The notes under the pieces were generated by a model. It ran no database searches. It was not told where the DNA came from and saw nothing but the letters and a program-made list of their open reading frames with translations. Source: Bermanella sp036960565 (GTDB lineage: Bacteria > Pseudomonadota > Gammaproteobacteria > Pseudomonadales > Oceanobacteraceae). Taken from it: a stretch of DNA of 64,000 nucleotides. Within the stretch, counting starts at the first letter, position 1. The number at the start of each line of letters is the position of its first letter. The DNA lies in the NCBI GenBank assembly GCA_036960565.1, contig JBALXQ010000026.1:20684-84683 (forward strand), given 5' to 3'. A program made the position numbers and the translations under genes. Positions 35,128 to 43,651 of the stretch are shown one piece after another.

Positions 35128-35643
35128 TTAAGCAGGGGTTTTCATCTTCACGTTGTTATTAATATCGCGACTGTTGCGAATAAGTTCATCCCCACCAATG
35201 CGGTTAGCCGACTTAGCCAAGCGGTCATACAACAGGACATTCACCGTGGCTGCCAGGTTCATGCAACCTACAGTAGGCACATACACCACCGCATGGGCCT
35301 TATCCACCACCTCTTGTTCTATGGTGCCGTCTTCTGGGCCAAATATGTAAATGGCTTTCTCCGGATGAATAAACTCAGGTAACGGCGTGGCCCCTTCTAT
35401 GAGATCCACACAGACCACCTGAACATCATCCGTAATACATTCCACTAACGAATCCACTCCGGTCAGGGTGATTTTTGACTTGGCATTCTGGGTATCGGTA
35501 TGAAATTTGGCCGCTTTTGCATAACGCTCACCAGTATAGAATACTGAATCTACCTGATAACAGCCTGCGGCTCGCAGTACCACCCCAACATTTGTAGGGC
35601 TTTTAGGGTTAGTGAGGCCGATGCTTACCTGTGTTTTTTTCAT
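35128..35643 (-). CDS. TrmH/SpoU-type RNA methyltransferase
   Basis: 171 aa, single SPOUT domain. Motif 1 SPTNVGVVLRAAGCYQVD, motif 2 IYIFGPEDGTIEQEVV and motif 3 VPTVGCMNLAATVNVLLYDRL form the SAM-binding knot. It methylates a 2'-O-ribose, or another position, in a tRNA or rRNA; the exact target is not determined. Short for the family, without an extra RNA-binding domain. Confidence 0.85.
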   Translation of the reverse strand: MKKTQVSIGLTNPKSPTNVGVVLRAAGCYQVDSVFYTGERYAKAAKFHTDTQNAKSKITLTGVDSLVECITDDVQVVCVDLIEGATPLPEFIHPEKAIYIFGPEDGTIEQEVVDKAHAVVYVPTVGCMNLAATVNVLLYDRLAKSANRIGGDELIRNSRDINNNVKMKTPA

Positions 35644-35796
35644 GATGTTGTTAATTACTGCGTTGATTGTTCAAATTGTCGACAATTATAAGGTAATTCT
35701 GCGAATTTCATTACCGCTATCTTTCACTAATATGCATGCAGGTTTTCAAATCTGCTAAAAATCGGTACCCTTGCCTGACTTCAGGGAGACATTTTT

Positions 35797-36684
35797 GTGA
35801 AAAACACAGCTGTACACATTGGCATTGGCATCGTCCGTTTAATCTCTTTTTTACCCTTACCTATGGCCCAGGCTCTGGGGGCGTTAATTGGTAACATCAT
35901 GTGGTACACAGGCAGTGGCACCGCAAAGGTAGCCAAGGTTAATCTCTCTCTTTGTTTTCCCGATTACGATGAAAAGCAATTAAACGAGGTGACCAAATCC
36001 AGTTTGGTGGCCCTGGGGAAAACTTATACCGAAATGGGCATGTCATGGATGTGGCCTATCCCCAAGGTACACAAACTCATCACCGAGGTAGAAGGGCTTG
36101 AACACCTGAAAAAGGCCTTAAGTGATGAAAATGGCATCATATTAATTGCCCCTCATCATGGAAACTGGGAGATTTTAAATCACTTTTTCCGCACGCATTT
36201 GTTCATGACCGTCATGTACAAACCGGCCAAAATCCCCGCCATGGATAAGTTTATTTTTAACACCCGCAAACGCGTAGATTTGGGCCTAGTACCTGCCAAT
36301 CGTAAAGGGGTCATGGCGCTGTTCAAGATACTTAAGAAAAAAGGTGTGATTGCCGTGTTACCCGACCAAGAACCTTCCGTGAATAGTGGCGTATTTGCAC
36401 CTTTCTTTGGTCAACCCGCCTTAACCGGCAAGTTAATTAGTGATTTGGCCAAGAAGACACCTGCCTTCCTATTGTCTTGCTACGCTAAACGCCTGCAAGA
36501 TGGCACTTATAAGGTGGTACTTAAGCCTGCCAACGAAGATATTCGCCACGAAGATCCTGTGGTGGCTGCCACTGCTTTAAACCAAAGTATTGAAGAGTGT
36601 ATTTTGGATTGCCCCGAGCAATACCAGTGGGGCTACAAGCGTTTCCGTTTACAACCTGAAGGTCGATCTAGCTTCTACAAATAA
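35797..36684 (+). CDS. LpxL/HtrB-family lysophospholipid/lipid A acyltransferase
   Basis: 295 aa from GTG 35797, with GGGAG seven bases upstream. An N-terminal membrane anchor and the catalytic pair of the family, H and E/D spaced five apart, in APHHGNWEILNH. Conserved segments KGVIAVLPDQEPSVNSGVFAPFFG follow. It probably transfers a fatty acid to lipid A or a lysophospholipid at the inner membrane. Its own terminator follows. Confidence 0.88.
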   Translation: MKNTAVHIGIGIVRLISFLPLPMAQALGALIGNIMWYTGSGTAKVAKVNLSLCFPDYDEKQLNEVTKSSLVALGKTYTEMGMSWMWPIPKVHKLITEVEGLEHLKKALSDENGIILIAPHHGNWEILNHFFRTHLFMTVMYKPAKIPAMDKFIFNTRKRVDLGLVPANRKGVMALFKILKKKGVIAVLPDQEPSVNSGVFAPFFGQPALTGKLISDLAKKTPAFLLSCYAKRLQDGTYKVVLKPANEDIRHEDPVVAATALNQSIEECILDCPEQYQWGYKRFRLQPEGRSSFYK

Positions 36685-36692
36685 TACCCGTT

Positions 36693-36728
36693 AGCAGAAT
36701 TCCCAAGTTTTGGGGATTCTGCTATTTG
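36693..36728 (+). terminator. terminator after the acyltransferase gene
   Basis: 12-bp stem AGCAGAATTCCC / GGGGATTCTGCT (one wobble pair) starting 8 bp after the stop, followed by ATTTGTT. Confidence 0.85.
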
Positions 36729-36911
36729 TTCAACGCCAGATTATTCCAGCCCTATTTATCTACAGCCTTACGCCCCCTCGAGAGTCCTAAATTAACATCT
36801 ATTTGATTTTTAATTCATTGAAAAGCCCATGGCTTGTGTCACTATTTAGTGCATAAAAATCACAATAAACCCTGAATAAAAACTAAAAAACAATAAAAAG
36901 TGAGCATTCAC

Positions 36912-38417
36912 ATGTCTGGATTTAAAGAGTACTCCCAGTACGACGCACTGGGGTTAGCCCAGCTAGTACGCAATAAAGACGTCTCCCCTCAAGCCTTGCT
37001 AGAAGAGGCTATTATCCGTGCCGAACGCCTTAACCCACAGATTAACGCGATTATTAATCCTCTTTATGACATGGCCAAAAAAGCGCAAAACACTCTACCC
37101 AAAGGGGTATTTAGCGGAGTGCCCTTCTTATTAAAAGACTTATTAGCTGACGTAAAAGGCGTGCCCACCAGTAATGGCTCTAGGGCTTATGAGGGCATTA
37201 TCCCCAGCGAAGACGCCACCCTAGTGAGTCGCTTCAAACAAACCGGAGTGAATATATTTGGCAAAACCAACACCCCAGAATTAGGATTAATGGGCATTAC
37301 CGAGCCTCAAGCATTTGGTGCAACCAGCACGCCATGGGATACATCGCGCAGCTCCGGTGGCTCCAGTGGTGGTAGCGGTGCGGCAGTGGCAGCCAGAATT
37401 GTTCCCATGGCCTCAGGGGGAGATGGCGGCGGTTCTATTCGTATACCTGCATCCCATTGCGGCTTGTTTGGCATGAAGCCTACTCGTGCACGTAATCCAA
37501 GTGGCCCAAACTATGGTGAGCACTGGGACGGTGCCACCTGCGAACATGTCTTAACTCGTTCAGTCCGGGATAGCGCAGCCATGTTGGATGCTACTCAAGG
37601 CTCAGAACCCGGCTCCCCTTACGCCATAGCATCACCTGATCAGAGTTATTTAGACGCCCTGCAAACACCGCCCAAAAAACTGCGCATTGGCTTTACGACC
37701 CAGTCACCTTTTGGTGGGCCTGTGGACCGTGAATGCATTAAGGCTGTGGAAAACAGCGTTAAACTTTTGCAAGACCTAGGGCATGAGGTAGTTGAGCAGC
37801 AGCCAGTCTTTGATGGCGACTTACTGCTGAATTGCTATCTCACTATGTATTTTGGTCACACTGCCGCCGATGCTGCCTACATCAAGAAAACACTGGGTAA
37901 ACATGCCGCTAACAAACTAGAGGACGGCACACGATTTCTAGCTCTAATAGGCGAATGCCTGTCGGCAGGTGACTTTGTAAGTGCTAAGCGCGACTGGTTT
38001 AAAATAAAGCAGGCGGTGGATCTTTTTCATCAGGATTTTGATATTTTCATGACCCCAACCGTAGCCGCTTTGCCCGTGCCTTTAGGCTCACTTGAGATGA
38101 GCTCCGGTAAACTATTCCAAACCAAATTGGCCAATGCCTTAGGGCCATCCGTGGCGCGAGTATTCAAGAAAAGCTTAATTGAGCTCACCCAGCAAGAAGC
38201 CCGTAAAAACTTAGATAAAACGCCCTTTACACAACTGGCTAACCTAACGGGTCAGCCAGCCATGTCCATGCCACTGCATTGGAGTGAAAGCGGTTTACCT
38301 TGTGGCACCCAATTTATTGCTCCCTTTGGCGATGAACAGACTCTGTTTAAACTAGCCGCACAGCTGGAGAAGGCGCAACCCTGGATAAATAAGACCCCAA
38401 AGTTGGCAATGGTTTAA
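36912..38417 (+). CDS. amidase signature family enzyme
   Basis: 501 aa from ATG 36912 (a GTG lies four codons earlier). Ser-cisSer-Lys amidohydrolase: the lysine is K75 in VPFLLKDLL, the cis-serine is in the glycine-rich GGSSGGSGAAVAAR stretch (about 151-152), and the nucleophile is S175 in GGGSIRIPASHCG. Hydrolyses an amide; the substrate cannot be told. Alone between its own promoter region and a convergent binding-protein gene. Confidence 0.92.
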   Translation: MSGFKEYSQYDALGLAQLVRNKDVSPQALLEEAIIRAERLNPQINAIINPLYDMAKKAQNTLPKGVFSGVPFLLKDLLADVKGVPTSNGSRAYEGIIPSEDATLVSRFKQTGVNIFGKTNTPELGLMGITEPQAFGATSTPWDTSRSSGGSSGGSGAAVAARIVPMASGGDGGGSIRIPASHCGLFGMKPTRARNPSGPNYGEHWDGATCEHVLTRSVRDSAAMLDATQGSEPGSPYAIASPDQSYLDALQTPPKKLRIGFTTQSPFGGPVDRECIKAVENSVKLLQDLGHEVVEQQPVFDGDLLLNCYLTMYFGHTAADAAYIKKTLGKHAANKLEDGTRFLALIGECLSAGDFVSAKRDWFKIKQAVDLFHQDFDIFMTPTVAALPVPLGSLEMSSGKLFQTKLANALGPSVARVFKKSLIELTQQEARKNLDKTPFTQLANLTGQPAMSMPLHWSESGLPCGTQFIAPFGDEQTLFKLAAQLEKAQPWINKTPKLAMV

Positions 38418-38441
38418 GAGCTTTAGGTATAACCCAAGGGA

Positions 38442-39236
38442 TTAGTTTTTCAAATATTTAGCGCTTTTCTGGCTGGACATATAATCACGAGCTTTGGCAA
38501 CCTCTTGCCAAAGCTGCTGTGATCTTTCTGGGTTTTTATTATAAAACTGGTGACCCAACATTAAAAAATAGTCTTTGGTTTTAATGGCGGGTTCAAGCCG
38601 CCTTATGCTGGTATCTTGTTTATACTTTAAAAAACCATCTGCGGTTATGGCTTGTGCTGCATATACACCAAGACGGTTCGTTTTTAGCTTGCTAAAGTTT
38701 TGACCTGTGGTTTTTGCTTCTTCAACCTGATGCCCCATTCTTTTTAAATCGGTCACAATTGAATAGCCCAAGTTGGCCCCTACTCTTAGATTTTGCCCAG
38801 TTAAGGTTTCACCATCCCACTTCATACCACTATTGTTTCGTGCATAAAAATAGTAGCTCATACTGGCAATTCGCAGTTCAGCATTAGGCTTGCCATCCAG
38901 CATGGGGTACCGCCCATATTTTTCCCGTTCCGGTTTATATGAAAAAACAAAGGCACCGTCGGCCCTACCGCTCTGCACCATGAGTAGCACACGCTTATTT
39001 GGCACTCGTACAAAATGTACGGTATGACCCAGTTTTTTTGCCGCTTTAACAATAATATCCACGGCAATTCCAGGAGGGGTACTCAAAGCCAAACCACTGC
39101 CCATTTGATAGGGAAATACTTCAACGTCTGAAAAAACCAGCTTTATAGTATCGGCAGATAATAGACTTGAATTTAAAAACAAGATTACCGGCAACAGCCA
39201 TATCTTAGTGAATGGAAAAATCCAACATACTTTCAA
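38442..39236 (-). CDS. periplasmic solute-binding-like protein (SBP_bac_3 type)
   Basis: About 264 aa. A perfect GGAGG sits flush against a GTG at 39242 but six bases before the TTG at 39236, so I chose the TTG. Signal peptide about 1-28 ending LLSAD. Lobe one has FPYQMGSGLALSTPPGIAVDII and RVPNKRVLLMVQSGRADGAF, then VGANLGYSIVTDLKRMGHQVEEA. It is a paralogue of the protein at 48120-48929 (shared GAFxFSYKxER, GxNLGYxxxxDL and PAIxTKDYFxx). Second gene of a two-gene unit with 39279-40067. Confidence 0.8.
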   Translation of the reverse strand: MKVCWIFPFTKIWLLPVILFLNSSLLSADTIKLVFSDVEVFPYQMGSGLALSTPPGIAVDIIVKAAKKLGHTVHFVRVPNKRVLLMVQSGRADGAFVFSYKPEREKYGRYPMLDGKPNAELRIASMSYYFYARNNSGMKWDGETLTGQNLRVGANLGYSIVTDLKRMGHQVEEAKTTGQNFSKLKTNRLGVYAAQAITADGFLKYKQDTSIRRLEPAIKTKDYFLMLGHQFYNKNPERSQQLWQEVAKARDYMSSQKSAKYLKN

Positions 39237-39278
39237 GTTCACCCTCCTTCGGGTCCATTTAAAAACAAATAGCTTTCC

Positions 39279-40067
39279 TCACTTAATCTTTATTCTTTTG
39301 AGATACTTATTCACTATTTTATTAATCTCTCCGTTGTTTTTCATCACCTTAATTTGTTGATTAAACTGTTTAATAAAATCTGTTATGCCGGGGTAAACAT
39401 CGGAGTATTGGCTAACGCCTAGGTAGCCATATTCAGAGCTCACCTTCACCGTTTCAACAAGGCTTAGGCCGTCGTATTCACCTAGCGCCATTAAAACATT
39501 GAGTTCATATAATATTGAGAGCCGGTCATTAACATAGCAGTCTAGTTTTTTATCAATAATCTTTATCAGATTAGCCCGCGTACCTCTTGCCGAAGACAGC
39601 GATAACACGCCTTTATCGCGAGCCTCCTGGATGCTTTCACCCGATGAAAAACCCAGGTTTTCCCCAAGCATTAAACCTTTATAGTCTTGAGGAAATCTTG
39701 ACTCTCTGGTTAAACCCAGTTCTTTTCTACAAAAAATAGAAAGTGTCTCCGGTAAGATCTCTACGGAATAGTCCATGTACGGTCTTTCTTTCGGTCTTTT
39801 ATAGGGGGGATAGAACAGTGCGATTTCACCATTTTTTACCTTGCGCAAGGCTCGCTTCCAAGGCATTGCTTGAATTGTGATTTCATAGCTCACTAATCTT
39901 TCGTCTACCCGATGAATAATGTCGGTATATATACCTTTTTGAACACCACCTTCAAAATAAGAATAGGGAGGATAACTGTCGTCCCCAAAGATCAATATAG
40001 GTTTAGCGAAAATTGACCATGAAAGGCTTAGGCACACAACTAATGTGAGTAGTATTTGATAACTCAT
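39279..40067 (-). CDS. periplasmic solute-binding-like protein (SBP_bac_3 type)
   Basis: About 262 aa from ATG 40067 (open frame begins at a GTG two codons before). Signal peptide ending SIFAK. Shows GDDSYPPYSYFEGG, MPWKRALRKVKNGEIALFYP and a second-lobe region with KLDCYVNDRL. First gene of a pair, 42 bp before the start of the next binding-protein gene, probably co-transcribed. Again without permease genes. Confidence 0.82.
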   Translation of the reverse strand: MSYQILLTLVVCLSLSWSIFAKPILIFGDDSYPPYSYFEGGVQKGIYTDIIHRVDERLVSYEITIQAMPWKRALRKVKNGEIALFYPPYKRPKERPYMDYSVEILPETLSIFCRKELGLTRESRFPQDYKGLMLGENLGFSSGESIQEARDKGVLSLSSARGTRANLIKIIDKKLDCYVNDRLSILYELNVLMALGEYDGLSLVETVKVSSEYGYLGVSQYSDVYPGITDFIKQFNQQIKVMKNNGEINKIVNKYLKRIKIK

Positions 40068-40512
40068 ATACACCGTCCAAACTATGCATAAAGCATAGTT
40101 GATTAAACTTATATGTCTAAATAGTGGTTATTCTTAATTAAGAAAAAAGCATTAAAAATCGGCATTAAAACTCACAAACATTCATGCCCAAGGTTAATAA
40201 TAAACAATCAATTAGGCTTAATATTTAAGACAAAAAATAATGATAAATAATCATTTATCGTTTCCTTAGCAACAAAGCCTAATGAATTATCATTACTGCA
40301 ACGGTCTTTATTGGCCAAGATTTGTGAGGCCTACAATTATATCTGGAAAGCGATACATTCCTTTGCTACTCCTAACTAATGGTTTTTTATGAATCATCTA
40401 GAAAACAGTATTTTTGTCACATTGCTCAAATAACATATCGAACGTTCGAACCAAAAACAGACTAAAAATAAAGTAGACACAATCGCCGTAATTCAATAGC
40501 AAGGAGCTAAGA
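40068..40512. other. intergenic stretch upstream of phaB
   Basis: About 445 bp between divergent genes, very AT-rich. Contains a perfect inverted repeat GATAAAT-AATC-ATTTATC at 40242-40259, loosely Fur-box-like, and the palindrome TCGAACGTTCGA at 40438-40449. No gene seen. Confidence 0.45.
40438..40449. promoter_or_regulatory. palindrome upstream of phaB, candidate operator
   Basis: Perfect 12-bp palindrome TCGAACGTTCGA ending 63 bp before the phaB start codon. The position would suit an operator, but no matching regulator can be named. Confidence 0.35.
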
Positions 40513-41262
40513 ATGAGCATTAAAAAAGTTGCGCTAGTAACAGGGGGAACAGGTGGTATAGGTAGTGCCATTTGTCGCAGCTTGCACGATGAGGGCTACA
40601 ATGTAATTGCTGGTTATTATGGGGGAGGTAAACACGAACGTGCAAAATTGTGGCAACAAACACAAGGTAAACAAGGATACGACTTTGCTTTAGCGTTTGG
40701 TGACATTTCAAATTTTGATTCTTGCCAAGAATGCATTGATGGCATCATAAAAGAATTTGGCCATATTGATGTACTGGTGAACAATGCAGGCATTACCCGC
40801 GACTGTACTCTAAAGCGTATGTCTGCTGTTCAATGGGGGGAAGTTATTAGCACTAATTTAACCAGCATATTTAACACTACGCGCCTAGTGATCAATAACA
40901 TGCTTGAAGGTGGTTATGGTCGCATCATTAATATTTCATCGGTGAACGCGCAAAAAGGTCAGTTTGGTCAGGTTAATTATTCTGCTGCCAAAGCTGGCAT
41001 ACACGGTTTCACTAAGGCATTAGCACAAGAAGTTGCCGGTAAAAACATTACTGTTAATACCGTATCGCCAGGCTATATTGCCACATCTATGATCATGGAC
41101 GTAGACGAAGAAATTCGAGAAAAAATTAAAAAGGGTATACCCGTGGGGCGTTTTGGCGAACCCGAAGAAATTGGCCGACTGGTTACCTTTTTAGCTGATG
41201 AAAAATCTGGTTTCATGACCGGAGCCGATTTTTCCGCCAACGGCGGCCAACACATGTCTTAA
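40513..41262 (+). CDS. phaB: acetoacetyl-CoA reductase
   Basis: NADPH-dependent SDR enzyme, 249 aa, that makes (R)-3-hydroxybutyryl-CoA for polyhydroxybutyrate. Cofactor motif GGTGGIG at 11-17, NNAG at 90-93, catalytic Ser at about 142-143, Tyr156 and Lys160. The end FSANGGQHMS is the typical PhbB tail, which separates it from FabG. AAGGAG precedes ATG. It stands alone; neither the thiolase nor the synthase gene is in the window. Confidence 0.92.
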   Translation: MSIKKVALVTGGTGGIGSAICRSLHDEGYNVIAGYYGGGKHERAKLWQQTQGKQGYDFALAFGDISNFDSCQECIDGIIKEFGHIDVLVNNAGITRDCTLKRMSAVQWGEVISTNLTSIFNTTRLVINNMLEGGYGRIINISSVNAQKGQFGQVNYSAAKAGIHGFTKALAQEVAGKNITVNTVSPGYIATSMIMDVDEEIREKIKKGIPVGRFGEPEEIGRLVTFLADEKSGFMTGADFSANGGQHMS

Positions 41263-41270
41263 GCTCTATC

Positions 41271-41310
41271 ACTTTGAAGTGCCCTATAACACTTCAAAGT
41301 TTATCTTTTC
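41271..41310 (+). terminator. terminator after phaB
   Basis: 11-bp perfect stem ACTTTGAAGTG / CACTTCAAAGT (41271-41281 with 41290-41300), then TTATCTTTT. It starts 9 bp after the stop codon. Confidence 0.9.
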
Positions 41311-41477
41311 AGCCCTTCTTCTTTCCCATAAAGCCTAATATTTTCAATGCTATCTAATGGTGCACATATATCCACCATTATTTCCTATTTTTAGTAGTAA
41401 ACGTCATTTTTTGACGCATACATTTAACACCTAACATGATGAAATATTTTGTCTTAAAATAAAAATAACGGACCAAA

Positions 41478-42437
41478 ATGAAACTTCTCACTCTTGCTAC
41501 ACTGGTATCATCCTGCCTTTTTCTTCAGGGCTGTTTGAATAAAGAAAAGCTCTCCAATATGCCTGAAGCCGAAAATCAGGTCATCACTCAAGACGGGCGC
41601 CACTTTGTTACATCAGGAAAAGGCTTTGCTGAAATTACGCAGAGTAACGGCACTTTCTCTCTGGATTACATTGACGCAGGCTGTGATGCCTACAATGGCA
41701 TTGCTTCATTTGACGACAGACTTATTGTTGTTTGCGCCGATAACGCATTGATTAACGCCCGCCACACATTAATTTCAGCTCAACTGGAAACTGGGGTAAG
41801 ACCCGAAATGAGCGAGCTGATGGTATTGGAAAATATGTCACTTCCCAATGGCATGACGCTAACACCTGAAAACGATGCATTATTAATTGCCGATTATGTA
41901 TTACTGGGCAGAGGCAAGGTCAGCAAATTTGACCTGAGTATTGATGGCGGCGTCCTTAACGCACAATTAAACGATTTAAATTTCCTAAATATTGAACAAA
42001 ATATCTATTCTCCAAATGGTTTGAAATTCTCAGGCAATGATTTGTATCTAACCGATTTTGACTACACCAGTATTTCCAGCCGCGTGGTAAAAGTGAGCTT
42101 TTTAGACGGAGCCTATTTAGATACAAGCGTACTTTATAGCAAGGTCACCATATTGGATGATTTGCTGCCTACCTGTGGTGGCGTATTAACTGGGGACTTC
42201 TTAAATGGCCGCCTTGTTTTCATCAATAGCGAAGGTAAGGTATTCCGTTCCGATTACCAAGAGTTTCCTGGACTATCGTCCATGGTCTGGGGGCAAGCGC
42301 CTTTGTTTGATGACAACACCCTAGTTATTACCGAGCGCGGAATCATTCAGGACAGCATCAGCTCTATTGGTAACCAAATTAGTACAGTGGAAATTTCTAA
42401 CAGTATTCTTAATGATGTGGGAGCAAACTGCCAGTAA
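41478..42437 (+). CDS. predicted lipoprotein, beta-propeller (SMP-30-like)
   Basis: 319 aa. Lipobox LQGC gives lipidation at Cys19. The body has repeated strand-turn motifs such as LPNGMTLTPENDALLIADY and YSPNGLKFSGNDLYLTDFDY, typical of an SMP-30/NHL-type propeller. Several cysteines (42, 70, 84, 233 and the last but one residue region) may form disulfides. It sits between phaB and an unknown secreted protein; function unknown. Confidence 0.7.
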   Translation: MKLLTLATLVSSCLFLQGCLNKEKLSNMPEAENQVITQDGRHFVTSGKGFAEITQSNGTFSLDYIDAGCDAYNGIASFDDRLIVVCADNALINARHTLISAQLETGVRPEMSELMVLENMSLPNGMTLTPENDALLIADYVLLGRGKVSKFDLSIDGGVLNAQLNDLNFLNIEQNIYSPNGLKFSGNDLYLTDFDYTSISSRVVKVSFLDGAYLDTSVLYSKVTILDDLLPTCGGVLTGDFLNGRLVFINSEGKVFRSDYQEFPGLSSMVWGQAPLFDDNTLVITERGIIQDSISSIGNQISTVEISNSILNDVGANCQ

Positions 42438-42440
42438 CAT

Positions 42441-42486
42441 AAAGGTTTGAGTTGGTGCATCTGTATCAGCTCAAACTCCCTTTATT
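42441..42486 (+). terminator. terminator after the lipoprotein gene
   Basis: Stem TTTGAGTTG / CAGCTCAAA (42446-42454 with 42467-42475), extended outward by AAAGG and CCTTT with a bulge. Followed by TTATT. It begins 4 bp after the stop codon. Confidence 0.75.
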
Positions 42487-42735
42487 GGTAAGAGTAATAC
42501 TCTCGGATAAACTCCATGTTTTACCCTATCAAAGCATGGCAAATTAAACATTCCAGTATGTCATTCAAGTCAATGTAAAAGCCTACCCAAAGCGATAAAT
42601 TTTACCTATTCCTAACCCGTCAATTTTACCTTTAGCTTCACTTTTAAGAATGATTGACTGACTCTAATAAAAACAACAAATCCCGACAGATATTTACAGT
42701 CTGGCGCTGCTTTCAATAACAAAGAAGTTATTAAT

Positions 42736-43482
42736 ATGCTCAAATCTCATTCCCTATTTTTATTCATAACGCTGCTAGGTGTAAGTAGCATTATCCAGGC
42801 AAAGTCGGCCCTGACCCAGCATGCCATTAATGTCAGTCAATCTATGTCGGCCTTTTACATGTACAACCTAACCGAAGGGGATGAGCGCTATAAAGCCGAT
42901 TATGAAAACTTTTTAAGTCTGGCCGATGCCAACCTTGAAGACTATGAAAAAGAAGACGTGATGGGTGCCACCGACATTAAAAATCAGTGGTCTAAATTGC
43001 GCCCATTGCTTAATTACGACTCTTTCCAGGGGAGTGATTATTTTGTACCAGGTCCTATTCGTATTCTATATCGTACTTATTTAAATAAGCTCTACCAAAA
43101 AATTGTTTCTCTTTACACCAGTGAAAATGGTTTAGCGCAAAAATTAGCATTAATGGAATTTAATATCGAAGTTATTAGCGCCCGATTTTATGATATTTCT
43201 AGCTCTCTCTACGGCGGCCAATCCATCACCTCCGAAGACTCAGTAATTGACCCGAAAAAAATATCCAATAAATTCAAACAAGATTTAACGGCCATGAAAA
43301 ACTCTCCTGAAGCTAATCCCTTTAGAAAGCAATTAAATTTAATCGAGGGAAAATGGAATTTCATTGAAGAAGGCGTTATAGATTACGAAGCTCAGTCGGC
43401 TTACTTATTAGTATATTACAATAAACGTAAGATAAATAAGTTGTTCAATAGCAGTGAGAAAATTCTAATGGTAGGACGTTAA
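42736..43482 (+). CDS. exported hypothetical protein, helical
   Basis: 248 aa with a signal peptide of about 22 residues ending IIQAK. The mature part is mostly helical by composition, with many Lys/Glu/Asp and no cysteines. I do not recognise a family. It ends just before repeat copy B and the stop of the phospholipase-like gene on the other strand, with which it converges. Confidence 0.65.
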   Translation: MLKSHSLFLFITLLGVSSIIQAKSALTQHAINVSQSMSAFYMYNLTEGDERYKADYENFLSLADANLEDYEKEDVMGATDIKNQWSKLRPLLNYDSFQGSDYFVPGPIRILYRTYLNKLYQKIVSLYTSENGLAQKLALMEFNIEVISARFYDISSSLYGGQSITSEDSVIDPKKISNKFKQDLTAMKNSPEANPFRKQLNLIEGKWNFIEEGVIDYEAQSAYLLVYYNKRKINKLFNSSEKILMVGR

Positions 43483-43566
43483 CCCCACTCCCCCCAAAAA
43501 AAGATACAGGCAATCCTCGGTAATTGCGTCCTGCATTACCCTAATACATCACATCCCTGTGACTAT

Positions 43567-43651
43567 TGGCACCGCGTCATTGCTTACATGGATGTAAGTA
43601 CTTAGGATTTCCCTGGAGCAGAAGTCCTAGCAGTACATCCTGTACTTAAAA
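43567..43651. repeat. interspersed hairpin repeat, copy B
   Basis: Second copy of the unit at 1756-1838, with one extra base. It folds as GGATGTAAGTACTTAGGA against TCCTAGCAGTACATCC. Its right end runs over the stop codon (43646-43648) of the phospholipase-like gene, so it may act as its terminator or mRNA 3' structure. Confidence 0.75.

Noticed and set aside
40513..41262. FabG (3-oxoacyl-ACP reductase)
   Set aside because: The GGQHM tail and KRMSAVQWGEVISTNL segment fit acetoacetyl-CoA reductase PhaB/PhbB; no fatty-acid genes are near.
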